The notes under the pieces were generated by a model. The model did no database searches, was not told the origin of the DNA, and was given only the letters and a program-made list of their open reading frames with translations. Below are positions 1-8,024 of a DNA stretch of 11,862 nucleotides, one piece after another. The position numbers and the translations under genes are program-made. Numbering within the stretch: the stretch's first letter is position 1; each line of letters opens with the position of its first letter. The stretch is from contig CAIQOG010000060.1 of assembly GCA_903873355.1 (NCBI GenBank), positions 1 through 11,862 on the forward strand, read 5' to 3'. The DNA is from an uncultured Bacteroidales bacterium. Its GTDB lineage: Bacteria; Bacteroidota; Bacteroidia; Bacteroidales; Paludibacteraceae.

Positions 1-1473
1 GTATTCCGTAATTGTGTGGCTTTTGAGCCCTACAGCGAAACACTCGCGCGCACACTGTTGCCCGGAGAGGTAATCAATCCGGGAACGGATACCGAAATCA
101 GTTACGATAAATCAAACACCTGGTTTGGCAACACCATTGACGCCAGATATAATACATGGAATATGACCGCATCGATTCCGGGTTGGAATCCATCGCGGGC
201 AGATTATGAAAGTCTGACATTGACCGATGCTATTGCCCATCGTGAAGCAGACGGAACTTTACCTAAAAACGGTTTTGGAAGATTGAAAACTGACAGCAAA
301 TTAAAAAATGCCGGTACATCCTACACCTGGGAATTAAGTCAGGCTATGAATTCGTATCCAAACAATCCATCCAAGCCATTTTATGTAAAAAATTTACTGG
401 TTACAACCGATGATGGAATGCCTGATCTAGGACCGTTTGAAATTCCATCGGCTGTGAATCCGAATAACCAAATTCCGACTGTGAGCATGACGCAACCAGC
501 TACAGGGACAGAATACAAAACAACAGATATAATTTCGTTGCAAGCAACAGCTAATGATACAGACGGAAGCATTGGGCGGGTGGAATTTTTTGCCAATGGC
601 AATCTAATTGGTGTTAGTTATGTTTCTCCATACAAATACGACTGGACTTGCTCAGTAGCCGGAAATTATTTGCTTACAATCAAAGCTTATGACAATGAAG
701 GTGCTTCTGCAATTACTGCTGGAGTTTCAATTAAAGTGATTGATGCCAATTCAGGTGGTCAGTTAGGAGCAAAACAGCTTCTTTTACAACTTTCGGGCAC
801 ATCGTTTACCGATGCTATTCAGAATAAAGCATGGACAACTGTAAATTCTGCTGCAATTTCAGGCAGTCATATTAAACTGACTTACAGCAGCAGCAAAGGC
901 GGAACCATTATTTCTCCTTCTATAGATTTATCGAAATATCTGCCTGATTCGCTGACACTTACTTTTGCCAGTTCGGGTGGTGGAAACCGCAACCTTAATA
1001 TTTATATTTCTTCGGATGGTGGAACAACTTACAGCGGTGCGTATGTGCAAGCCGGAGCAGCAAATGGAGTTTCAGTTCCCGTAAAAATGAAACTTTCCGA
1101 CAAAGTGACCGGTGAAAACAGTTTTGTGCTGAAACTGGAAGCAGCCAATACAATCGAAGTATGGAATGTGACAATGAATGGATACGAGAAAATCAAATCG
1201 GCTGTAGAAAAAGTGAATGGGTCTTCTATTTCATGTATTCCTGTTATTGCCTCAGGAAAATTAATGCTGAAAATCGGTTTGACTCAATCAATGCCTTTGC
1301 AGATAGATCTGTATAATCTTCAGGGAATGAAAGTTACGGGAATAGCCAGTCAAATTTGCAATGCCGGAACTACCGAATTTACAACAAATCTTAGATTATA
1401 TCCTTCGGGAATGTACTTTATCCGACTAAGTTCGGGACAGGAACAGGCAATTACAAAAATTATCATACCTTAA
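1..1473 (+). CDS. Secreted beta-helix protein, probably PL9-type pectate lyase, 3' part only, with T9SS sorting domain
   Basis: The frame is open from base 1, so the gene is cut at its 5' end and its real start lies outside the window. The first residues (VFRNCVAF) look like the last rung of a right-handed beta-helix. The following segment, up to about residue 142 counted from the GTG at 16, ends in PDLGPFE and contains DGTLPKNGFGRL. The PL9 lyase downstream has matching pieces (NGSLPDITFGHL, PDLGCFE) at the same place after its helix, so I infer a PL9-like enzyme. Next come a bacterial Ig-like domain (about 153-241, with DTDGSIGRVEFFANG), an unassigned beta-sandwich (about 252-390), and a T9SS type A tail (about 405-485, with IDLYNLQGMKV and GMYFIRL). 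No catalytic residues are visible because the helix is missing. The enzyme would act outside the cell or on its surface. No convincing terminator separates it from the next gene, so co-transcription is plausible. Confidence 0.82.
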   Translation, partial: VFRNCVAFEPYSETLARTLLPGEVINPGTDTEISYDKSNTWFGNTIDARYNTWNMTASIPGWNPSRADYESLTLTDAIAHREADGTLPKNGFGRLKTDSKLKNAGTSYTWELSQAMNSYPNNPSKPFYVKNLLVTTDDGMPDLGPFEIPSAVNPNNQIPTVSMTQPATGTEYKTTDIISLQATANDTDGSIGRVEFFANGNLIGVSYVSPYKYDWTCSVAGNYLLTIKAYDNEGASAITAGVSIKVIDANSGGQLGAKQLLLQLSGTSFTDAIQNKAWTTVNSAAISGSHIKLTYSSSKGGTIISPSIDLSKYLPDSLTLTFASSGGGNRNLNIYISSDGGTTYSGAYVQAGAANGVSVPVKMKLSDKVTGENSFVLKLEAANTIEVWNVTMNGYEKIKSAVEKVNGSSISCIPVIASGKLMLKIGLTQSMPLQIDLYNLQGMKVTGIASQICNAGTTEFTTNLRLYPSGMYFIRLSSGQEQAITKIIIP

Positions 1474-1488
1474 ATTTACAGATGTATT

Positions 1489-1653
1489 ATGGACGCTGAA
1501 ACACAAATTTTATTGTACAAAAAGAAAGTTGCTGATCATTGTGTTGTTTTTCTGATATTTCTTTTTGTATTCGGAATCATGCAGGCTTTTAACCAGCATA
1601 AACCAACAAACTTCAGTTTAGAGAAAAAATCATCAATTATAAACACAATCTGA
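1489..1653 (+). CDS. Possible small single-pass membrane protein (54 aa), doubtful
   Basis: An uninterrupted ATG-to-TGA frame of 55 codons fills most of the gap between the first gene and the pectinesterase, ending 4 bases before the latter's ATG. The product begins MDAETQILLYKKKVADH, followed by a hydrophobic stretch (VVFLIFLFVFGIMQAF) that could be a transmembrane segment or an uncleaved signal, then a polar tail with three lysines. There is no recognisable family and no Shine-Dalgarno sequence, which is uninformative in Bacteroidota. A frame of this length can arise by chance in A/T-rich DNA, and Phe/Ile/Leu-rich segments are what such DNA encodes. It could be a real small protein, a remnant of a lost secreted-protein gene, or nothing. 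Confidence 0.22.
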   Translation: MDAETQILLYKKKVADHCVVFLIFLFVFGIMQAFNQHKPTNFSLEKKSSIINTI

Positions 1654-1657
1654 AACT

Positions 1658-3742
1658 ATGAGAAATATTCTGTTAGCTCTATTCCTTTCTGTTTCATTCG
1701 GACTCTTTTCAGTCAATGAAATTGTGGTTGCTAAAGATGGTTCAGGGAATTTTACAACCATCACCGAAGCGGTGAATTCCATACCTACAACCAATGCTGA
1801 GTGGAAGACCATACTGGTAAAGAACGGTTTATACAACGAGCAAGTATCTATAAAAAGCAGTTACATAGCATTGATTGGTGAATCGCGCAGTGGGACGCAT
1901 ATTGAATTAAGCCTTCCCCGCGCTGAATGGTATGCTGCACATGGAGTAAATACAGGAACAGGTGTTATCAATATTGCCGGTAGTCTTCACGACATTGTGA
2001 TAGCCAACATGTACGTGCGTAATACCTTCGAAGGTTCGGAAGATTACACCGAAGTTATTCGTACCGAAACCGGAACAACCCGCCTATGGTTTATCAACCT
2101 CGATGTACTTTGTTTGTGGAAAGACACTTTTGCACCCTGGGGAAAAGCCGGTGGCATGTATTATGTAGCCGATTGTAATTTCCGCGGAAGTATCGATGCA
2201 TTTTGTCCCCGCGGATATTGCTATGCTATCAACAGCCGTTTCACCGAAACCAAGAGCAGTAGTCCCATCTGGCACGAAGGCGTTGCCACCGAAGACCAGA
2301 AACTGATTATTCAGGGCGGTTCGGTTCACAGTGAATATAACAAACAGGTAAAACTTCAGAACAGTCAGAATTATGCTAAGTTCTACTACCTCGATGTGCA
2401 ACTTTCGGATAGTATCGGTTCACTGGGCGTTAGCGCCACAACTTATTTTTATGGAGTAAAAGGTCTTGCCGGCTCAACCTGGTTTGCCGATAACCTGACA
2501 CTGGCAAACCGCAAACTGATAGATGCAGCCTGGACTTTCGATGGAAAATGGGACCCGGAAAGCACCATGCCGGCTGTCCTTCCATACGCAGGATTGCCGC
2601 AGCCCTACAACGGGCGTTATGCGGTGGCAGCCGGAACTGTGGCACTGAAATGGATTGCTGCCCGCGATGTAGTTTCGCATAAAGTATACTTTGGAACCAC
2701 CGAACAACCTGAATTATTAGGAGAAACAACATCAAATACACTAAATACGCCTGTACTCGAAGCTAACAAAACTTATTACTGGCGTGTAAACACGGTAACT
2801 GCAACAGGCGAAATTCAGGGAACTCTCTGGCGATTCACCACTTCCGATAATATTGATCCGGTAACACCATCAACATTGACGCTAACCGGTAAAAGTAATC
2901 AGGTGGTGATAATTGGAAATCCGATAGAAACTTTCAGTTATAAAATGGGTGGCGCAACTAAATTTACCACCACCGGACTTCCTTCAGGAACACAGGCCGT
3001 GCTAAAAACCGATACGATTGTAATTTCAGGAACACCAACCGTAACAGGGACTTATGCATTCACGGTGGAAACAACGGATGCACTTTCGAACGCTAAAGCC
3101 ACCGGAACCATTGTGGTGAAAAATGCCAATGACACAGTTCCCGATCCACCGACTGATACCGACTATACTTCTACCCGACTGACAAAATTCAGCACCATCC
3201 TCGACTGCAAAACCATGCCGCAAGAACCAGCGTGGATAACCAAAACCGGAAGTGTAAGCTGGTCATCCGGAACGGGATACAAATGGGGAAGCAGTTCAGC
3301 TATTTTGACGGTGAAAGTCAGCGGTTGCAGCAAAATAGAATGCACGTTTCTTAACACCAGCACATCGCGTCCGATAATAATTTCGGATGGTGGTGGTACC
3401 AATGATAAAACAGCCTACCTGACAACTGCTAATGTGGAAGCGACTGCCACTTTTATTCCAAAAACAACCGGAAGTGACGATATTACGATTAAAACTTCAG
3501 GTTCAAGCGGCATGTCGGTAACAAAAATCATTTTGTATGGAAATTCCACAGCAGTTCAGCAGATTTTCAATGGGAAACTGAATATTCAGATTGAAAACGG
3601 GCATATTACTTGTTCTGAACCGATTGACATTTACACGGTCAGTGGTCAGTTGATTTGTCGGAAAACACTATCTATCCTTTTATCAAAAGGAATTTATATT
3701 TTGAGAAATGCAAATACTAATATGAAGATATTTGTCAACTAA
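1658..3742 (+). CDS. Secreted pectinesterase-like protein (CE8) with Ig/FN3 modules and T9SS sorting domain
   Basis: CE8 enzymes hydrolyse methyl esters of pectin homogalacturonan, giving substrate for pectate lyases. Residues 1-18 form a signal peptide. Residues about 21-310 form the pectinesterase beta-helix, opening with the family signature AKDGSGNFTTITEAV and continuing through IALIGESRSGTHI. The two catalytic Asp positions appear to be present as D156 (in WKDTF) and D180 (in FRGSIDAF). The usual QDT motif reads KDT, however, and I find no LGRPW motif carrying the catalytic Arg; the matching region seems to read YFYGVKGL (263-270). Activity is therefore likely but not certain. Then follow an FN3-like module (about 323-396), a putative Ig domain (about 405-488), a beta-sandwich possibly binding carbohydrate (about 503-628), and a T9SS tail (about 638-694, with IDIYTVSGQLI and KGIYILR). 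The ATG at 1658 is chosen because it gives an immediate signal peptide. A hairpin terminator follows. Confidence 0.88.
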   Translation: MRNILLALFLSVSFGLFSVNEIVVAKDGSGNFTTITEAVNSIPTTNAEWKTILVKNGLYNEQVSIKSSYIALIGESRSGTHIELSLPRAEWYAAHGVNTGTGVINIAGSLHDIVIANMYVRNTFEGSEDYTEVIRTETGTTRLWFINLDVLCLWKDTFAPWGKAGGMYYVADCNFRGSIDAFCPRGYCYAINSRFTETKSSSPIWHEGVATEDQKLIIQGGSVHSEYNKQVKLQNSQNYAKFYYLDVQLSDSIGSLGVSATTYFYGVKGLAGSTWFADNLTLANRKLIDAAWTFDGKWDPESTMPAVLPYAGLPQPYNGRYAVAAGTVALKWIAARDVVSHKVYFGTTEQPELLGETTSNTLNTPVLEANKTYYWRVNTVTATGEIQGTLWRFTTSDNIDPVTPSTLTLTGKSNQVVIIGNPIETFSYKMGGATKFTTTGLPSGTQAVLKTDTIVISGTPTVTGTYAFTVETTDALSNAKATGTIVVKNANDTVPDPPTDTDYTSTRLTKFSTILDCKTMPQEPAWITKTGSVSWSSGTGYKWGSSSAILTVKVSGCSKIECTFLNTSTSRPIIISDGGGTNDKTAYLTTANVEATATFIPKTTGSDDITIKTSGSSGMSVTKIILYGNSTAVQQIFNGKLNIQIENGHITCSEPIDIYTVSGQLICRKTLSILLSKGIYILRNANTNMKIFVN

Positions 3743-3773
3743 ACATACTTCTTATATCATTATTACAAACTGA

Positions 3774-3814
3774 GTGGATATTCGAGATAGTAAACGAACA
3801 TCCACATTCTTTTT
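3774..3814 (+). terminator. Rho-independent terminator after the pectinesterase gene
   Basis: An 11-bp stem pairs GTGGATATTCG (3774-3784) with CGAACATCCAC (3795-3805), with one A-C mismatch and a 10-base loop. It is followed by ATTC and five T (3810-3814). It lies 32 bases past the stop codon, where a terminator would be expected. The mismatch would be a G-U pair if transcribed from the minus strand, but the T run supports plus-strand use. Confidence 0.65.
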
Positions 3815-3905
3815 ATTTGTTAGTCAGATAGCTATTTTTCAGAAAATAATCTTACTCTTACACACAAAAAGTCATTTTCTCCACACATAAGTAGTTCAGG
3901 AAATA

Positions 3906-3913
3906 TAATTTTG
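3906..3913 (+). promoter_or_regulatory. Candidate Bacteroidota -7 box before the PL9 gene
   Basis: TAATTTTG matches the Bacteroidota -7 consensus TAnnTTTG at every fixed position, 50 bases before the ATG at 3964. That would give a 5' leader of roughly 40-45 bases. It lies downstream of the terminator of the preceding gene, so a separate promoter is expected in this 221-base gap. No clear TTG-type -33 element is visible about 20 bases upstream, which lowers confidence. I see nothing else convincing in the gap apart from the terminator. Confidence 0.4.
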
Positions 3914-3963
3914 CAACCTATTCTTTATAAATCAACAAAAATCAATATTTAAAATCACAACAA

Positions 3964-6450
3964 ATGAAAAAATGTTTTTACTCTTTCGTTTGTGTAACAG
4001 CTCTTTTATTTGCTTTTGCACAAACAAGCATGGCCGCTATTTTTTATGTATCCACTACCGGTAGCGACACCAACAATGGTCTAACTCTTAGCACTCCGTT
4101 TGCAACCGTTTACAAAGCGGTTATGTTGGCCAATCCCGGCGATATGATTTATGTGCGCGGTGGAACTTACACTTGTGCAACCCGTGTAAATTTATCGAAA
4201 ACAGGAACAGCTACTCAAATGAATTTCCTGTTTGCCTATCCGGGCGAAAAAGTAAAACTTGATTTCTCTTCTATGGCACTTGGTGATAGTAATCAGGGTA
4301 TTCAAATTTCAGGTGATTACTGGTACGTTAAAGGTATTGAGTGTTTTGGTGCCGGCGATAACGGAATGCTTATTCAGGGTGGAAATTATAACATCATTGA
4401 AAACTGTATCTTCGATGAAAATCGCGATGCCGGTTTTCAGGCAAAAGGTGGTTCTGCCTACAACAAAATTATCAATTGTGACTCCTATTATAATGCCGAC
4501 CCTGCAACTTCCTATGGAAATGCCGATGGTTTCTCTATTAAGATTGATCCGGGTACAGGCAATTATTTCTATGGCTGTCGTGCATGGAGTAACTCCGACG
4601 ACGGTTGGGATGGTTACCTGAAATGTCTGGATGCAACTCCACCGGTAGCTGATGATATGACTACCACGCTGGAAAACTGCTGGGTATTTAAAAGTGGTTA
4701 TCTGAAAGATGGTACAGTTGGTGCCGGTAACGGTAACGGATTTAAAACCGGAGGTAGTGGGACTACACCGGATCAACGTCATAATCACGTACTGATAAAC
4801 TGTCTTGCTTTTGGTTGTACCAATAAAGGTTTTGACCAAAATGGAAATATGGGTTCAATTTCGATGTTAAACTGTACCAGTATCAGCAATCCAAAAGGTA
4901 ATTACATGTTTAAGACAGCGTTGGCTAGCGGAAAAGTAGTTACTGTTGAAAATTGTATTTCACTTCAGCCAAGCGGCACCAAGACAGGTTTCTCTACAAC
5001 CAATACACAGGTTTTGGCCACCAACACTTTTGTGATGAAAGCAACCGATGGATCGGAAGCCAGTAATTTTGCAACCGCAGCCGATTTTCAGGTTTCGGAT
5101 GTGGCAACCGGTTTTACACAATGTACAGCTGCCAGAAAAGCAAATGGAAGTCTGCCTGATATTACTTTTGGTCATTTGGCTGCAACTGCTACAAAAGAAA
5201 TTGATGCCGGTACAGCTATTAATAATTTTCCCTATTTAGGTATTTCGCCAATTCCTTTCAACGGAACAAAACCGGATTTAGGTTGCTTCGAAACTGGTGC
5301 TAACCTTATTCCAACGTATACTCTTACAGTAAATAATTCAGGTTCAGGTACAGTTACGTTGGACCCGGCAACCGGTCCTTATGTAAGAGGACAGGTTGTC
5401 ACACTCATTGCTGCAGCTGATCCAAATAATAAGTTCACGAGCTTCAGTGGTGATTTGTCAGCCACTTCAAAAATAGCTACCATTGTTATGAATGGAAACA
5501 AAACTGTCAATGCTAACTTTACTCCAACAGCTCAATATACCCTGACTATCAATGTGGTGGGTGCAGGTTCTGTTCTGACTAATCCTGTTAATACAGGTGT
5601 TTACGATGCAGGAACTGTAGTTTCATTGAATGCAATTGCAACAACCGGAAATTTGTTCTCAGATTACAGCGGTGATATTACCAGCGGAACTAATCCTTCG
5701 ACCATAACAATGGATGGTAATAAAACAATTACTGCCACTTTTATTCCTATTGTGGCTGCCGACTGGAACACAATTCAGGCTGAAACAGGAACGCTCGTAA
5801 ATGCAACCAGCAAAACCGACCACGCCTATACAGGAACTGGTTATATTGATTTTACAAACACGGCAACCGATGCTTCGGTAACGTTGAATGTGCCGGTAAC
5901 TACTGCCGGATGCTACGATGTGAATATCTTCTATGCCGGTATTGAAGACCGCCCAATGAATGTATATGTGGGCGGAGTGCTTTGGGCAAATCCTTCCTGT
6001 CCAAATCCGGGATCGTATGATATTTATGCCTATCAGCCGGTTATTCTTTCGTTGAAAGCAGGTGCAAATTCTGTAAAATTCACAGGACCCGGACCGAACA
6101 GCGGACCTAACTTCGACCGAATTGAAGTGAAGAAAACTCCACGATCAGGCAGTTGTTCTCCAACTATTCCGAATGCTGTTATTCCGGTTTATGATTTAAT
6201 TCAGAGCCTAGAACTGAATCCAAATCCTGTAAATGAAACAACTACCCTAACTTTTAAATCGGCTGATAACGCGAATGGGAAACTCTCTATTTATACTCTG
6301 ACCGGAAAATTGGTTTTTGAAGATTCGTATCATTTCACCGTAGGTGCAAACCAAAAAATAATTGACCTAAGCACCTTGAACAAAGGTATGTATATTGGTA
6401 AACTGCAGGTAGGTGTTGAAATGCAATCGGTCAAAATAATGAAAAAATAA
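3964..6450 (+). CDS. Secreted pectate lyase, polysaccharide lyase family 9, with InlB-B-like repeats, CBM and T9SS sorting domain
   Basis: It cleaves polygalacturonate by calcium-assisted beta-elimination, leaving 4,5-unsaturated ends. Residues 1-24 are a signal peptide ending SMA. Mature protein starts with IFYVSTTGSDTNNG, the usual opening of PL9-like beta-helices. The PL9 active site of Dickeya Pel9A (calcium-binding Asp 209, 233, 234, 237; catalytic Lys 273) is matched by D188 (NADGFSIK), D212, D213 and D216 (NSDDGWD) and K261 (GNGFKTGG); the spacings of the four Asp are identical. Helix and post-helix segment end near residue 443 (PDLGCFE). Two tandem InlB-B-like repeats follow (about 452-521 and 525-595), each starting YTLT and ending with a GNKT(V/I) motif. 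Then come a CBM35/CBM6-like module (about 601-724, with IQAETGTL and NFDRIEVKK) and a T9SS type A tail (about 745-828, with LNPNPVNETTTLTF). It has its own candidate promoter and a strong terminator, so it may be a single-gene unit. Confidence 0.95.
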   Translation: MKKCFYSFVCVTALLFAFAQTSMAAIFYVSTTGSDTNNGLTLSTPFATVYKAVMLANPGDMIYVRGGTYTCATRVNLSKTGTATQMNFLFAYPGEKVKLDFSSMALGDSNQGIQISGDYWYVKGIECFGAGDNGMLIQGGNYNIIENCIFDENRDAGFQAKGGSAYNKIINCDSYYNADPATSYGNADGFSIKIDPGTGNYFYGCRAWSNSDDGWDGYLKCLDATPPVADDMTTTLENCWVFKSGYLKDGTVGAGNGNGFKTGGSGTTPDQRHNHVLINCLAFGCTNKGFDQNGNMGSISMLNCTSISNPKGNYMFKTALASGKVVTVENCISLQPSGTKTGFSTTNTQVLATNTFVMKATDGSEASNFATAADFQVSDVATGFTQCTAARKANGSLPDITFGHLAATATKEIDAGTAINNFPYLGISPIPFNGTKPDLGCFETGANLIPTYTLTVNNSGSGTVTLDPATGPYVRGQVVTLIAAADPNNKFTSFSGDLSATSKIATIVMNGNKTVNANFTPTAQYTLTINVVGAGSVLTNPVNTGVYDAGTVVSLNAIATTGNLFSDYSGDITSGTNPSTITMDGNKTITATFIPIVAADWNTIQAETGTLVNATSKTDHAYTGTGYIDFTNTATDASVTLNVPVTTAGCYDVNIFYAGIEDRPMNVYVGGVLWANPSCPNPGSYDIYAYQPVILSLKAGANSVKFTGPGPNSGPNFDRIEVKKTPRSGSCSPTIPNAVIPVYDLIQSLELNPNPVNETTTLTFKSADNANGKLSIYTLTGKLVFEDSYHFTVGANQKIIDLSTLNKGMYIGKLQVGVEMQSVKIMKK

Positions 6451-6472
6451 CTCAGCAAGATACTCTCAATAT

Positions 6473-6516
6473 TTATCGACCCCGTCGCTTAAAGCGACAG
6501 GGTCGATAACATTTTT
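6473..6516 (+). terminator. GC-rich hairpin with T run, terminator after the PL9 gene
   Basis: TTATCGACCC (6473-6482) pairs perfectly with GGGTCGATAA (6500-6509). Then comes one C-A mismatch (6483/6499) and GTCGC/GCGAC (6484-6488/6494-6498) closing a TTAAA loop. After two bases a run of five T (6512-6516) follows. The hairpin fills most of the 87-base gap to the GH105 gene. The arms are much richer in GC than the surrounding DNA. No promoter is evident between this hairpin and the next ATG, so the hairpin may only attenuate and let some transcription through. Confidence 0.72.
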
Positions 6517-6537
6517 AATAACAGAATCACGATAGCG

Positions 6538-8004
6538 ATGAAACTAATAAAACGGGTAATTGTAATATTAATTATTTCTGTATTTTTAAGCTTTGCTTTT
6601 GCCACCGACCCTTACTCTAAACGCATGGTCGATGCACAAATTACACGAAGCGGAACAATCCTGACCTGGGATTATCCCAATGGTTTATTTGTTGAGTCGG
6701 TGTTGAAATACTATAACAAATATGGTGGAAGTACCTACTACACGTATGCACTGAATCATGCCAACGCAGTAATAGGTAGTACGGGAAAAATAGCTTCGGG
6801 ATATGGTTTTACAGCGTACACTCTGGATAATATCAATCCCGGACAATTTCTGATGCAGATTTATAATACCGAAAAATCAACCCAGTATAAGATTGCGTTA
6901 GATACGCTCCGCAAGCAACTCACCAAACATCCACGCACCAACTTCAGTGCTACCGGTGGTTTTTGGCACAAAGGCAGTTATCCACACCAAATGTGGCTCG
7001 ATGGGCTGTATATGGGAACACGCTTTTATGCGAATTACGAAAAAACATTCAACAACGGAGCATCGTACGACGATATTGTCAATCAGTTTGTGTTGATTCA
7101 TAGCAAAACCTATGACCCAACCTACCAATTAAATTATCATGGTTGGTCGGCCTTGCCTACCGATGCCAATTCCTTTTGGGCAAATCAAAGTGCACCTTTT
7201 CAGGGCTGTTCCAAAGAATTCTGGGGGCGTGGCATGGGCTGGTATGCAGCTGCTTTGGTGGATGTATTGGAAATTCTCCCAGTTAATTATGCTCGCCGAC
7301 AGGAACTGGTCGATATACTTGCTCAGGTAGCAGTCGGTATCAAACGCTGGCAAGACCCTGTGAGTGGATGCTGGTATCAGTTGCTTCGATATGATGGAAC
7401 GCTGACTTCAAACGGTACCCATAATTTTCTCGAAGCATCTTCCTCCTGTATGTTCACCTATGTCTTACAGAAAGCTATACGACTGGGATTAATCTCCAAA
7501 ACCGATTACCAGACCACAGCCACCAAAGCCTATCAGGGTATTCTGACCAATTTTGTCACTGCTGATGCGGGTGGAGTTTTATCACTCAATCAGATTTGCA
7601 AATCAGCAGGACTCGGTCCATCCTCAAGTCCCACCCGTGATGGAACTATCAATTATTACCTGAATGGTAGCGATGCAGGAGTAAAAGTATCCAACGATTT
7701 AAAAGGAGTCGGACCCTTTATTATGGCCAGTGTGGAATATGAAATTGCACAGGAAACCGCAACAGGTATTTCAAAAACAGAACCCGATAAATACAAAATT
7801 ACAACAATATCGAATTCTTTTATCGTTCAATCCAATTCAAATCTGATAATGAAAGTTGAAGTTTTCAACTCTTTAGGACAACAATTATTGCATTATCAGG
7901 GAATTCAAGCTACCGAAATTTCACTTCCCTTTATTACAAGAAAAAATGAAATCTATCTCCTGAAAATCAATAATGAAGGGGTTTTCAAACTACTGATTCC
8001 GTGA
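6538..8004 (+). CDS. Secreted GH105 unsaturated rhamnogalacturonyl/galacturonyl hydrolase with T9SS sorting domain
   Basis: GH105 enzymes (YteR/YesR type) remove the 4,5-unsaturated uronic acid left by pectate or rhamnogalacturonan lyases. Residues 1-22 are a signal peptide (MKLIKRVIVILIISVF, cleavage near FAFA/TD). The (alpha/alpha)6-barrel spans about 25-405. Family motifs are HQMWLDGLYMGTRFYA (150-165), whose D155 corresponds to the catalytic Asp143 of YteR; YHGW (200-203); FWGRGMGWYAAALVDVLEIL (228-247); FLEASSSCMFTYVL (297-310); and LKGVGPFIMASVEYE (388-402). Residues about 418-488 form a T9SS type A tail (VEVFNSLGQQLL, IYLLKINNEG, ending KLLIP). GH105 proteins are commonly periplasmic or cytoplasmic, so this tail is a notable difference. 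The exact substrate (galacturonan or rhamnogalacturonan oligomers) cannot be read from sequence; the neighbouring PL9 and CE8 genes favour homogalacturonan products. No clear terminator follows the stop codon. Confidence 0.94.
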   Translation: MKLIKRVIVILIISVFLSFAFATDPYSKRMVDAQITRSGTILTWDYPNGLFVESVLKYYNKYGGSTYYTYALNHANAVIGSTGKIASGYGFTAYTLDNINPGQFLMQIYNTEKSTQYKIALDTLRKQLTKHPRTNFSATGGFWHKGSYPHQMWLDGLYMGTRFYANYEKTFNNGASYDDIVNQFVLIHSKTYDPTYQLNYHGWSALPTDANSFWANQSAPFQGCSKEFWGRGMGWYAAALVDVLEILPVNYARRQELVDILAQVAVGIKRWQDPVSGCWYQLLRYDGTLTSNGTHNFLEASSSCMFTYVLQKAIRLGLISKTDYQTTATKAYQGILTNFVTADAGGVLSLNQICKSAGLGPSSSPTRDGTINYYLNGSDAGVKVSNDLKGVGPFIMASVEYEIAQETATGISKTEPDKYKITTISNSFIVQSNSNLIMKVEVFNSLGQQLLHYQGIQATEISLPFITRKNEIYLLKINNEGVFKLLIP

Positions 8005-8024
8005 TACTGTAATCCTCTGTAATA

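Noticed and set aside
16..18. GTG as the start codon of the first gene
   Set aside because: The frame is open upstream to base 1 and the residues before it (VFRNC) continue a beta-helix rung; no signal peptide follows. The gene is truncated by the window edge.
1500..1550. Terminator after the first gene (AACACAA with TTGTGTT, then a T run)
   Set aside because: The stem has only 7 bp, mostly A-T, and encloses a 32-base loop, so it is unlikely to be stable.
4309..4839. 176-codon open frame on the minus strand inside the PL9 gene
   Set aside because: It lies entirely within a well-supported lyase gene and over its catalytic residues; the product shows no domain and has the low-complexity Thr/Ile composition of a shadow frame.
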